A stretch of DNA of 64,000 nucleotides from Trichoderma breve (lineage: Eukaryota > Ascomycota > Sordariomycetes > Hypocreales > Hypocreaceae), in assembly GCF_028502605.1 (NCBI RefSeq), contig NC_079234.1, forward strand, positions 4,588,001 through 4,652,000. Direction: 5' to 3'. Below the pieces are notes generated by a model. It was given only the letters and a program-made list of their open reading frames with translations, was not told the DNA's origin and ran no database searches. Positions 33,652 through 44,363 of the stretch are shown here, piece after piece; within the stretch, counting starts at the first letter, position 1, and each line of letters opens with the position of its first letter. The translations under genes were made by a program, and so were the position numbers.

Positions 33652-36600
33652 TCATTCCCAATTTACCCATTCGCACTTGCAACCTCCAGTGCCTCCATCG
33701 AATCCTCCAAATTTGGCATTTCCGCTGCCTCGGTGGTTAATCCATGTACCTCCGACATCCATCTTGTTGACTAATAGATCTGGAGCACTGGTATTCAGCT
33801 TTTGACGGTCATCCATGGGCCACTCCCAGACGACTTTGTGGTTGGGATCGCCGCCATGTGTGTCTAAAGTCACAGTTACCGGATATGGCATTGTCCCGGG
33901 CTTAACCAGATCGACTGAGTTATCAATTCCCTTGGTGCCATCCGCCGTCAGCAATGATGCTGTACTGTTCAGTTTCCGCGTCCAAATTTGCACAAGCATA
34001 CGTGTCTCGGCCCAAGTAACGAGATGGTTAGCCTCGGTTTCGCTGCAGCCACCATCTTCATCCACTGGCACGTTTCCTTGGCTTGAATCATTCAGAACTG
34101 TGACAGACTTGAGGAAGATTGTTCGTTGGAAGTATGTGTAAAACCCATAATGCTCAGTCGGCAAGCCGCGGTCAAACAATCGAACAGGTTGCTGAACCGG
34201 ATTAGGGAGCATCACGGCAGGCGCAGGTGTGCCGTCTTCCTGCAAATCCGGCGGGAAAATAATATCCGAAATGTTGACGTCCGAAGCAGTAGCTCGTCGG
34301 CTTAAAGTTGGCAACTTGATCGTGTCATTCAATGAGTCAAGGATGCTGATAAAAAAGGGCGTCGGCTCTCCTGCTTTTTGACTGGACTGGATATTATCTG
34401 TAGTCTCGCCCAAGAACCACATCTCTTGGAAAGTCGGAGGGCTAGGGTCTGGATTGAATCCATCAATTGAAGAATTACTGCTGCTCGTGTCTCTTTGAGA
34501 AATAGCCGTTGGCGGAGTGCCATTGGGAATGTTCCACCCCCTCTTTGTACTGTTGTCCCACTGAATTTGGAAGATAAGAGTTGGTTGATTTGGCTTAAAG
34601 GGCAACACAGACGCCTGGGAATCTTTCGGCAAAGAACAGCTCCAGAGGGTCGATGGCTCAGTGCAGTCGCTCTTGGCAATAGTGTTGTTTGGGCCAACAA
34701 AGGTCAACACCCCCGTTGGCATGGCAGGGTAGTCCGTGAGATTGACCCATATCGACGAGGGTATCGGAGTTGAGGGCGTCGAGGATGATGTCGAGGGCGG
34801 CGGGTCTTGTCCAGACGTTTCGGTGTTGTTACCTGATCCGTGATGCCTTCCAAGGACGACACCCAATACAACAGCCAGAATAATGATGAGAAGCAAGAGA
34901 ATGCAAATGATACACAGCCAAATCCTTCTCTTTTTGCGTCCCTCAGGCCCAGGGCGGCCAAAACAGCCCTTCTTTGGCATGCAACCTCGGCCCCTCCAGA
35001 AGCCACCTGCTCGCCTTGCCGCCATTTCTTCCTTCTCATGCCGCCGCCGTTTCCGCTCAATTTTGTGCTCTTTGCCTGATAGTTGGTCGGCATGCGACTG
35101 GGATAGGGATGTTCCAACAGGGCGAGCAGGTAGAGGCTCAGTGTATCCATGCTCCAAAACGGGAGACCCGACTCTTGCCCAGTTCCCACTCTTGGGGTGA
35201 GTCTCATTGATTGTCAGATATGCTCTCTCTGGACTTGCCGGCATAGGCTCGGGGCCCCTTTGCTCTTCCAGCATAATCTCGATGGGCTGTACAGAGCGAG
35301 CGTCACCACCGCCGCGGCGTTGATCAACAGGAGAGCGCTGCCGAGACAGCACCGACGACACAAAGTTGCTTGCCGTACGGACATGTCGCTGCGCTGTTCG
35401 CGAGCTTCTCTCCATGGCAGGCGATTTAGATGAGGTTGGTGATACGGAGAACCGACTCTGTTGCTCTGAGGTGTGATTTTCATGGGCCACGGTAGATGCT
35501 TGTGTCTCTCGACTATGTTCCAATCGCTGAATTCCCGCAGATCGGGATACATCGGTCGAAGCACCCTCAAAACTACGGGCGGAAAGGGAGACATCTCCCG
35601 TTCGCATTGAGGTGGTTGCCTTGCTGGTGGTGTTGTGTGCTTCCCTTGTAGATCTCTGGGCTTGTTCGATGCGATGTGCGTCTTGCGAAGACATAATGCT
35701 TGTACGAGAGAGAGATGTGGCGACCACATTAGACTCTTGAGGGGCTGCTCGTGAAGTTGCCGCGGGTTCTCTCGTTGCTGCGGCAGACAAGATTGGCTCT
35801 GCTGCGATGGGCACTACAGCAGCGATGGGTGCCGCTGCCACGATTGGCGCTGCATGTGCGCTTGGAGCTGCAATTGGTAACGTGTTTGTTGACTTGGTTG
35901 ACGCTGTGGTCGATGCCGTGGTTGATGTCGTAGTTGACGTTATAGCCTTTCTTGTCGTTGTTGACATCGTCGACGTAGCTAGAGCAGGTGCTTCCTTTGC
36001 TTCTCTCGGGGAGAACTGGGTATGCAAATGATGGTCCGGCGGGAACACCGCCTGATATTTGATGCTATCCCCGGCCAGTTTCTCTGATGAGGAAGGAGGG
36101 GGATTATGCGCCGCCAAGTTGGTTATTCCCAGCCCGTGAACCATATCACGACTATCTGAACCATCGTGCTTCATATCACCCCTTACTGGTTCAGTTACAG
36201 CCTCAGCCCTAGAGACATTTCCGCGGGGTGACGGCGTCCGCCGGGGAGTAGGAATCTTAATGGTGGGCGTCGAGTTTACCGCCACACGATCAACAACAAA
36301 CTTCTGCTTCTGTTCCCCGGTATTTATCTCAATATGGACCACGATGGGTCGTTCAGCTTCTCGCACCACTCCCTCCCTTGGTGGTGGAGTCTGGCGAGGT
36401 GTCGGCACCCTGATAATTGGGGCCTGGGTTTCCTTCCACTGAGGCCTAGGTGGAGGGGTGAGATCGCGTTTCGGGTCATGTTTCGGCAGATAGTCAGTTG
36501 ATGAGGCAGTTGATGAGGTTTTATGCTCCTTTGCTTCGATAGAAGTAGAGGTGAAATCGTATCTGTGGACTTCTGTGGAAGTTGAGGTTTTCAGGGACGT

Positions 36601-38385
36601 CGCATCACGACTCTCGGAGGACATTTGTTGGTGGATACCAGACTTGGATGTAAGTGCTAAGCTCTCGCCCACAACATTGGGCTTATCCAACGACTTCGTT
36701 TCCTCATCTGCCGCAAATGTAATCAGGATATCAGAATTTCCCATTCCATCACTGTACAACTGGTTTTCCGGGCCCTTTCCTTTGCCATTTCTCGGCATAG
36801 CGGCTCCGGGAGAAGACTCAGATGGACTCTGCTCCCTTTCCAACATTGACAGTCCCAAGATAGCGCGGTTGCCATCAAGGTGGGTAGCTGTGGTGTTTGC
36901 TCGTTGCTCTTGTCTTTCCACAGGGGAAAAGGTCTGCTTCGCGTCGACTCCAGACTTTGGGGTTTTCCAGGACTGTGGACTCGCAACGTATTTTGGAGTC
37001 AACATTGAACCCTGGTTGTCCGCAGATCTGGCCATTTGGTGGGCTCTTTCATCCAAAGGTGACTCCATCTGGGTTCTTCGACTCGCAAAAGACATTCTCT
37101 TGTCTAGAAATGGCGTGACCAAGTGGTGGTCCCACCAGCCACGCACGCTCTGGGGAGTGAGCGCAGAGAGTTTACTAGCAGGAGATTTCAAAGGTGTGAC
37201 ACCATCCTCTTCAAACAGTGTGCAAGGTGTTCCAGACTCTTCTTCCTCTTCCGCGTTCTTGCGGCGTTCTGTACCAATGAGGCGTTGATGTGCCGCCGTC
37301 ATTCTCTTGTAGTTGGCGGGGACGGCAGGAACAGGAGGCACTTCGTTATCTCTAGGGCCATAGCCCATGACTGGTGCCATAGATGCTTGCGAGTACACGC
37401 TTGAAGGGTATCTAACTGTGCTAAACGAGCTTGCAGTTTCAGGCGTATCGGGAGACCAGACTGACGTGAGCTGATGAGGTTCGGCGGGCGCATTTGCTCT
37501 GTCGTTGGTAGCCTGAAATGTAAAGGGGTATGGATTTTTCATGCCGCCTGGGGTATCAATGTTGTTGACTGTTGCCGTGAGAGGGTCGATTCCTCGGCTT
37601 GTCACTTCATCGGAGGGTAGTGTAATTCCAATGACAATCGGTCTGTCTTCCGGAGAAAGCTGCTCAGCTGGAGAACGAGTGGCTTGTAGCGGGGAATCGG
37701 TTACGCGACCCTCATCATCTTTATTTAACCAGTTCCAGTTTCCAACGGACTGTGGGTTTGGAGATCCCTCTAGAGCTCTTAGAGCAGCCGCGTCAACAAA
37801 CTTTGGCGCTCGCCTTGCGGGTGACTTTGCCTGTCCAGCTATGTGATTTTGACGCCTCAGCTTCGTCATGTCGGTGATCAACTTGATTCCAAGCTTTGCG
37901 TTCCGTTGCTTCGGGGGTTTCCTTGATATTGGACGGTTGATCTTGGCAGCTGAGCGCCTCATGGATAGCTTTACGCTTGGGTGTTTGGGGGGCTTTGTGA
38001 GGATATAAGCTGGAGTAGGTGGCGGAGCCAACAGGCCGGGTTGGACAGCGGCGTCGATGGGCGTGATGTCCTCGTCAGAGCTGACAGATGCGCTGTCGCT
38101 TTCCAAGGGAGATGTGCTGCGAGTATTCGCAGCAGAGTTGCTTGTGCTCATATCTAGAAAGGCGCTGTTGAAAAGAAGTTTCTTGTTGTCGGAGTTATCA
38201 GCGGACGGTGTTTCGTCGACATCTATTAGCGTAACAACATCATCGTCTTCCCAGTCTTCCCAGTCGTCCCCTTGGTGGCTTTTTGAAGAAATGTAGGAGG
38301 TATGACGAAGTATTGCAGCCCGACTAGCCCGTGATGACAGCCTGCTGCCATTCACAGGCTCCGCGAGTTTGCCGTAGTTAGACAT
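33652..38385 (-). CDS. Large single-pass membrane glycoprotein of unknown function, 1577 aa
   Basis: I do not recognise a catalytic domain. It is one uninterrupted exon; the first in-frame ATG (38385) gives MSNYGKLAEP. Residues 1 to about 1155 are hydrophilic and disordered, with an acidic-Trp patch (DDWEDWEDDD), a conserved-looking block RGWWDHHLVTPFLDKRMS, two related Pro-rich motifs (RVPTPRQTPPPRE and IKIPTPRRTPSPRG) and Ser/Thr/Ala-rich low-complexity runs. A basic stop-transfer region (RKKRRIW) precedes one strongly hydrophobic segment (about 1158-1182). The C-terminal part of about 395 residues has at least eight N-glycosylation sequons and ends in a Gly-rich, Cys-containing tail (GGCKCEWVNWE). 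The basic flank on the N-terminal side predicts a cytosolic N terminus and an extracellular or lumenal C terminus (type II). A sensor or wall-anchored role is only a guess. Confidence 0.85.
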   Translation of the reverse strand: MSNYGKLAEPVNGSRLSSRASRAAILRHTSYISSKSHQGDDWEDWEDDDVVTLIDVDETPSADNSDNKKLLFNSAFLDMSTSNSAANTRSTSPLESDSASVSSDEDITPIDAAVQPGLLAPPPTPAYILTKPPKHPSVKLSMRRSAAKINRPISRKPPKQRNAKLGIKLITDMTKLRRQNHIAGQAKSPARRAPKFVDAAALRALEGSPNPQSVGNWNWLNKDDEGRVTDSPLQATRSPAEQLSPEDRPIVIGITLPSDEVTSRGIDPLTATVNNIDTPGGMKNPYPFTFQATNDRANAPAEPHQLTSVWSPDTPETASSFSTVRYPSSVYSQASMAPVMGYGPRDNEVPPVPAVPANYKRMTAAHQRLIGTERRKNAEEEEESGTPCTLFEEDGVTPLKSPASKLSALTPQSVRGWWDHHLVTPFLDKRMSFASRRTQMESPLDERAHQMARSADNQGSMLTPKYVASPQSWKTPKSGVDAKQTFSPVERQEQRANTTATHLDGNRAILGLSMLEREQSPSESSPGAAMPRNGKGKGPENQLYSDGMGNSDILITFAADEETKSLDKPNVVGESLALTSKSGIHQQMSSESRDATSLKTSTSTEVHRYDFTSTSIEAKEHKTSSTASSTDYLPKHDPKRDLTPPPRPQWKETQAPIIRVPTPRQTPPPREGVVREAERPIVVHIEINTGEQKQKFVVDRVAVNSTPTIKIPTPRRTPSPRGNVSRAEAVTEPVRGDMKHDGSDSRDMVHGLGITNLAAHNPPPSSSEKLAGDSIKYQAVFPPDHHLHTQFSPREAKEAPALATSTMSTTTRKAITSTTTSTTASTTASTKSTNTLPIAAPSAHAAPIVAAAPIAAVVPIAAEPILSAAATREPAATSRAAPQESNVVATSLSRTSIMSSQDAHRIEQAQRSTREAHNTTSKATTSMRTGDVSLSARSFEGASTDVSRSAGIQRLEHSRETQASTVAHENHTSEQQSRFSVSPTSSKSPAMERSSRTAQRHVRTASNFVSSVLSRQRSPVDQRRGGGDARSVQPIEIMLEEQRGPEPMPASPERAYLTINETHPKSGNWARVGSPVLEHGYTEPLPARPVGTSLSQSHADQLSGKEHKIERKRRRHEKEEMAARRAGGFWRGRGCMPKKGCFGRPGPEGRKKRRIWLCIICILLLLIIILAVVLGVVLGRHHGSGNNTETSGQDPPPSTSSSTPSTPIPSSIWVNLTDYPAMPTGVLTFVGPNNTIAKSDCTEPSTLWSCSLPKDSQASVLPFKPNQPTLIFQIQWDNSTKRGWNIPNGTPPTAISQRDTSSSNSSIDGFNPDPSPPTFQEMWFLGETTDNIQSSQKAGEPTPFFISILDSLNDTIKLPTLSRRATASDVNISDIIFPPDLQEDGTPAPAVMLPNPVQQPVRLFDRGLPTEHYGFYTYFQRTIFLKSVTVLNDSSQGNVPVDEDGGCSETEANHLVTWAETRMLVQIWTRKLNSTASLLTADGTKGIDNSVDLVKPGTMPYPVTVTLDTHGGDPNHKVVWEWPMDDRQKLNTSAPDLLVNKMDVGGTWINHRGSGNAKFGGFDGGTGGCKCEWVNWE

Positions 38386-41002
38386 ATTAAATGATGTAAG
38401 GCGCAAGCATTCGGAGCGGACGCGTGATCGTGACGTCGTTGTGTATCTCGTAATTACTCGTGATGCGCTGAAGAGCAGTAGAATGTAGAAAGAATCAAAG
38501 TATAACCATCACAAGCACCAGGCAGGTGACGGCGAAAGTAATGTCGTCAACGTATCAGTGACAAAGAAACGGGATATTCAATGAACGCAAAAGAGGTGAC
38601 GTGAAACGAGAGCAAGCAGAAAACAACGCCAATCCCAATAATGAACAACCAACAATCGACAGTCAACAATAGATGACAATCGGATCTGTTTGAGCGGAAA
38701 ATAGAACAGAAGTAAGAAAGTGAAGGCCAGATGAATGATAAAGAAGAACAATCAGCGGACAATACCAGCACAGCAGGAACCCGCCAGCCGCAGCTTCCCC
38801 ACTCTGCATCTGTGGCCCGGTCCCAAATCTGGCCATTCCATTGCATTCTTCATCCCGTCCGTCTCTTGTTGACCTGGTAAAGGCTCCCGTCTGGCGCGTT
38901 TCCTCATGGTTGATGTCGGAGCCTTGAGCTCAATGTCGATTCTGGCTGGCGGAATGGTTGGTGGAGTTGCAGCTTGCAGGTATGAAATAGACGCCGTGTG
39001 AGCGGGTATGCGCGATGTGATTGGCTGTGGATGTCTGCGCTACGGGCCAGGGCCAGCTGATTGGCCGCTTGTCGCCTGTCGGGCGGCTAAAGCTTGGCCA
39101 CTGCGCAACACCCGCTGTGGGACTTTCAGGGGTGTGGCGGGCTGCTAGTCTGGATGGGCAAAAACACCAATAATCTGAACATCCATTACCCTGGAATCGC
39201 CTGGTTATGTAGAGAATATGCACGACAATGGTGTGATCGATGCGACCCTGGAGCAAGATGGATCCAAAATAAGGATTCCCATGCATCATTTACCCATATT
39301 GTAATCTAGGAAGCGCCTGAAACATGCGATTATCTGGTGCTCAACCCAAAAACAGAAGCTACATACTCCATACCTAGTAGTCAACCAAGAAAATGTCAGT
39401 GAATACATGAATACAGCTACACTGCAGTTCATAGCAACAAAACAGGCAGATTAACTAACACAACGCTATCTTAGTGTAAAGATTTGCAAAGCTAATGCTA
39501 GCCATAGAAATAATACACAACAGTCAATTGCGTTACCACATGAGCGTGACCCGAAACAAGACATGGCAGAAATGGCAAGTCAAGACGAAAGGCACACGTA
39601 CGCACGTTTGATACACGTCTCAGCCACCCCAGGACCTGCAGGTACTTGTATTGTGCGTGAATCACTACCTACGTAGATATCAGGAATGCAGCTGGTATCA
39701 AATATTGGATTGATTAGGTGTTTATACCGCTCTCTGCGATACTAAGGTAGAGAGGTAGTAACTCTGGTTGCTTTTGTTCGCTTATACCACTTGCTACTCT
39801 TGGCACCTGACGTAGTTGTTAGGCGAGGACGAACGTGTACCGTAGATGATAGAATCCCATAGCGTCCAGGAGAAACGAACGAGTGACGTCTTCCCGACGG
39901 ATATCGGATCTGGTCACAATAAGCATTTAGCAAAAGGCGGGGGAAAGGATTGACGCCAGACGCAGATGTGACGAAGGCTGAACTCTGTCCGTGATGCATG
40001 ATTTAGCGTACACTATCAAGAAGTTTAAGCATTTCCATCAGCCTGGGGCTTCGTATAGCTCTAGCTCCCCAGACAGAATCAAAAGCGGCAATTGAGTGCC
40101 GTGGCGCAAGTTAATATTGGCAACATGAAGTCGACGGTGTTACCTGGACGAGTAAGCTGACGGCTTGTCTGCCTTATGGTTAGGGCCGGTGCTGGAGCGC
40201 TGCAACTGAAAGCGTTATGGACCTCACTTTTTGCACCTATCGAAGGCCTCTTGCCTGCCCGAAAAAAAATACGAGAAAACTCCATCTTCTCAGCTTCATG
40301 CCTGATCTTGACTAAGAAAATGCATTCATGATGACTAGCTGGCTGTTTTACTTTCCACTGCCTGGAAACGAGGTGTTCGTCAAAACCTTGCCCGACATGG
40401 AAGATTAGTAATACGAGGCCATCCATGTCCTGTCAAAGCCAAGAAAAATGCTTGGCTTGACATCAAATTTAACGCCATACCGCTAACCCCCAAGGGGACA
40501 TGCCAGCAACCACGACTCGGTCTCCTCCGAACTGGCTCGCGAAGTCAATCAAGACCCACGATGAACGCCTTGATCCTGAGCTAAGCAGTGGGATGGATAC
40601 ATGTACATACGCTACGAGATGGTGCGAATGGCCTGCTGAAGGATGCGGATTAGGGGATCCAATCCATTGCTATCGAATGCCTGCGCCGGCACGGAACAAG
40701 ACCGGCCGCATACGAGACTTCACTAAACTATTGGGTCTGTACGAACCAAGTACGGACTCCGCAGTAATATTGGACGAAGGAGAAAATCTCGCAATTGAAT
40801 TCCATGATTGGCTTCGTTGGGTGGTGCGCCCCTGACGGACGCAGGGCAGAAGCTGAATGATGGATGGGCGCCTGGCAAAATACTGCTTGTATGCATCAGC
40901 CAGTGGCAATCGCAAGGAACATGGTTCATCAATCTTAAAATTTCCTCATCCCCGGTAGCGGCTAATAATCCTCCTTATCGCGCGATGCCAGGCACCAAAC
41001 GC

Positions 41003-41030
41003 ACGGGTACGGGTACGGGTACAGGTACGA
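41003..41030. repeat. GGTACG/ACGGGT minisatellite
   Basis: Three perfect ACGGGT units followed by ACAGGT and a degenerate ACGA end, in intergenic DNA. Confidence 0.8.
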
Positions 41031-41195
41031 GGCACGAGCTTCGAGTCTTGTGTGTTCGTTGCACGGCGATTGAGCAGGCTCGCGATAACATCAATCCGTT
41101 TTGGTTCCCGTAACCGTCGCACTTGAGACCGATTTTGTGGCCGCTTGCAGTTGTGCGTCCGAACACGCGAGAATGAAACTGCTACGGGAACTAAC

Positions 41196-41218
41196 AAAAA
41201 AAAAAAAAAAAAAAAAAA
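41196..41218. repeat. A23 homopolymer
   Basis: Twenty-three consecutive adenines followed by GG. It could be a slippage tract or the poly(A) relic of a retroposed sequence. No target-site duplication could be recognised by eye. Confidence 0.85.
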
Positions 41219-42710
41219 GGTCAGACCGAATTCTTCAGCTTGTAGCAAAAAGAAAACAAGCAGACAAAACCAAGAGGGACAATGACAAAGAAAGGCCAGA
41301 AGGAAAATAAGCAAAAGACGCAATCCAGATCATGCATGATATTGCCGTGTTTGGTTAATGAGACTGTTAATTACAGGTGCTCTCGCAACTGCCACCGTAC
41401 CATCGCCAACGCAGATACGAGGAGTTCCAACCAAGGCGTGCCGGCCCCCTTTTGCAGCAAAATGCATCTCGATTCGCCAGTCGCTTTTTGGCACCGTGTC
41501 ATATGCAAACTAAGCCACCGCCCAATTCCAGCACGAGGGCCGTGCGTGGGAAAAAAGAAGCAAAAAACGCTTTGCTGCAGCAACGTTTCAGAGTAAGCGA
41601 GCGAGATGGAGAGAGAGACTCGGCTTCAGCACTCGTAGAATCGTCGTCGTTGTCGTCTTTCAGCATCATCTTGTTGTTGTAATATGTACCTCTTGGCGCC
41701 ACTACCTACCTAAGGTACACCTTGATTCCTATCCCTGGCGTCGAAATTCTCCCCCTTCGTCGCGCCGTTGCAAGAGTCTGCAGCAGTACTTACCTGTACC
41801 TGCTGGATACTGTGTGGCAGCCCTACTCGCCACGCCCGTTCGGGCTCTCTAAATCGTACCGCCATGTACCTGGTACGCACTTGGCCTTATCAAGCATCGT
41901 CAGCACCAGAGCAGCGCAAGTAGCCCCGTTCTGCTGCTACCGCACAGGTCCGCTTTGCGTTGTACCCCGTCGTTTTCGGCCAGGCGCCAGGTCGCCCTCT
42001 TTTGCGGCACTTGAGCAGCCAGGGGGCACGGTGAGGTACTTTGCGCTCAGCCGCCCCTGGGTACCCGTACAAAGCCAAGCCTGAACCGACCTGGCCCTAC
42101 GGACCCTGTATTCAGACGTGCCAATAAACCGCCTCTTTTTTCCTCGACCCCCATTCGACTATCCCATCCCATATCTCATACCGACATCTGGCCAGAACGC
42201 GAATTTGCTCAGCTAGCGCTTGTGTCGCCGTCTGCGACAGTTGGTACCCGGTGTGGGTTCGATCTCTGCTTTGGGGCTTCTCTCACGATCTCCTCTGTCC
42301 TGTCAGAAGTCAGAAACCGCGCCCCTCCCCTTCTGGAGCCAGTTTGTGTCGTCTGCCTCTCATTCTGCTCTGCATTGAGCTGCTTGCATTTTCTCTCCCT
42401 CTCCCTCTAGCTTTAGTGCGGCTCCGTATCAGGAAGCCCACGCAGCCCGCTTCTGCTGCCACGCCGACTCCGTATTTCGACACCTGTCGAACTCTCGAGC
42501 TTCTCCCACCGTCCGCACCACAGCTATTCACCCTGGCTTCCCAAAGGCACCCGGCCGGCTCCTCGAGCTCCTTCAACGACCGGCCTGTGCCGTCACATCA
42601 CCGGCGGCGCTCTTCGGCTGGCAGCCACTCTCTAAGCGAGGTGCGCGCTGGTAACCTGCTGTCCATCCATCCTCGCACAGCCAACCAGGCCCAGCTGTCC
42701 CCTATCGTCG

Positions 42711-42836
42711 GTACGTCTTCCCATCGCCGGCTCCCTTGCAGGCTTCCCGCGTCGCCTACCCTGCGTCATCTTGTGTCGCGCAAACTTTGAGTCGCTCGCT
42801 GGCTAATCTCTGTGTCCCCTTGGTCCTTTGTCACAG
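42711..42836 (+). other. Probable 5' leader intron of the GT34 gene
   Basis: Donor GTACGT at 42711, a branch-like GGCTAATC near 42801 and acceptor TCACAG ending at 42836, 17 nt before the start codon. The flanking leader (about 42120-42710) is pyrimidine-rich. Splicing here would put the open leader frame in phase with the coding sequence, but no ATG exists in that leader frame in the part I checked. Confidence 0.5.
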
Positions 42837-42853
42837 GCACTCCCGCCGACCCA

Positions 42854-44363
42854 ATGTCTCTGTCCCGAAGCCCGTCACCTGTCCCAGGTGGGGGGTGGTC
42901 GAGTCCCGGCTTGAATATCAACAGCGGCCGCTCAAGTCCTTCCAATGCCGCTGGCAGCTCCTGGGAATCCGCCAAGATGAGGAAGCAAGGAGGTGCCAAC
43001 GGCTACCCGTCCTTCTCGACGCAGAACCAGGGCTTCTTCACCCGACACATGCGCCGCATATCCAGTAGTCTGCCACGATTCAATTCTGGCCCGGGCAATA
43101 CCTATGCCGAGAGGGAAAAGTATGAACGAGGAGGACACATCCAGAACGGCGGAAGGATACGATCCTTCGCTGCCCGCATTGGCAGGAGACTCAAGTGGAG
43201 GATTCTTCTTCCACTAGTCATATTTTTCACCATTGTGGTGTATTATGGCACCCGTGAGCAGAGCCATTGCGTCCCCTACAATTTGATGAGCTTTATCTTG
43301 CTAACGAGAAGATAGATGAGGCACCCGGCTTCGTTCACTGGTGGCGACGGATTACTCTGGGCGGTGGCGGCGAGAAATTCGTCATAATACTGGCAGCCAA
43401 CGTCGGCGGAGGTGTCATGGAATGGAAGGGCGCTCGAGAATGGGCCATTGAACGAGACAGCGTACGCAACAAGCGGAAATATGCCACACGATGGGGCTAC
43501 GATCTGGAAATTGTCGACATGAAAACCAAGAAGCGGTATGCCCACGAGTGGCGAGAAAGCTGGGAAAAGGTCGACTTCATACGGACTGCGATGCGAAAAT
43601 ACCCCAATGCCGAATGGTGAGCAACAAAAGAAGAAATCCCACACACAAGGGATATCCTTGTCGTCTCTCCCGCAGTTTGACTAACACAACCAGGTTCTGG
43701 TGGTTGGATCTCAACACCTACATCATGGAGCCCTCATACTCTCTTCAGCATCATATGTTTAACCACCTCGATCGTCATGTGTACCGCGATATCAACGTCT
43801 TCAATCCTCTCAACATCACCCACCCCCTCACGGATGAATATTTGGATGCAGAGGCGCGAAGCCCTGTAGGCGATGGCAATATCAATTCCGTGAACCTTAT
43901 GCTCACTCAGGATTGCTCTGGATTCAACTTGGGCTCCTTTTTCATTCGACGCAGTGCTTGGACCGAACAACTTTTGGATATTTGGTGGGACCCAGTGCTG
44001 TATGAGCAAAAACACATGGAATGGGAACACAAGGAACAAGACGCTCTCGAGCAGCTGTACCGTACCCAGCCCTGGATTCGACAACATACTGGCTTCTTAC
44101 CGCAGCGATTGATCAACAGCTTCCCTACCGCTGCGTGTGGAGACGAATCCGGTCTGAACAACACCCGGATACACTACAACGAAAAAGATCGCGACTTTGT
44201 AGTCAATATGGCTGGCTGCGAATGGGGCCGTGATTGCTGGGGTGAGATGTATCACTACCGGGAGTTCAGCTACTGGCTCAACCGAAACCCTTGGGAGCTC
44301 TTCAAGGAGGAGATTGTGGCCCTCATCTGGTTCAAACTTACTGGCCAGAGAGTCAAGCTATAA
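42854..44363 (+). CDS. GT34 alpha-1,6-mannosyltransferase (Mnn10/Mnn11 type), 456 aa
   Basis: Golgi glycosyltransferase of the galactosyltransferase GMA12/MNN10 family that elongates the alpha-1,6-mannan backbone of N-glycans within the M-Pol II-type complex. Exons 42854-43253, 43316-43616 and 43694-44363. A Ser/Pro/Gly-rich cytosolic N terminus leads to a single membrane segment (about 115-133, WRILLPLVIFFTIVVYYG), so it is a type II protein. The catalytic part begins KFVIILAANVGGG, continues WAIERDSVRNKRKYATRWGY, and has WWLDLNTYIMEP at the position of the family DxD-like motif, then TQDCSGFNLGSFFIRRS and EQDALEQLY, all standard for GT34. Which of Mnn10 or Mnn11 it matches best cannot be decided here. 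The ATG at 42854 follows a probable leader intron. Confidence 0.93.

Larger units (their letters stand above)
38386..42853. other. 4.5-kb intergenic region without a convincing gene
   Basis: The longest gap in the window. The left kb is the promoter of the 1577-residue gene; the right kb is the long leader of the GT34 gene. Between them lie a GGTACG minisatellite (41003-41030), an A23 tract (41196-41218), TACCTA words (about 39370, 39655, 41700) and CCAAT-like boxes. Open frames (40079-40426 on the minus strand, 40500-40835 on the plus strand) have no recognisable homology. I see no tRNA or transposon. Confidence 0.55.

Noticed and set aside
40079..40835. Frames at 40079-40426 (-) and 40500-40835 (+)
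   Set aside because: No homology, no signal peptide and no supporting introns; ordinary composition for intergenic DNA.
41196..41218. A23 tract as the tail of a retrotransposed copy
   Set aside because: No recognisable gene-derived sequence upstream of it and no visible target-site duplication.
42190..42275. GGTTCGATCTC, resembling a tRNA T-loop
   Set aside because: No acceptor stem, D-arm or anticodon arm could be paired around it.
42251..42790. 179-codon frame in the GT34 leader
   Set aside because: Starts at GTG, is rich in Pro/Ser/Leu as expected of a CT-rich leader, and is better explained as 5' UTR with an intron; kept only as a finding on the leader.
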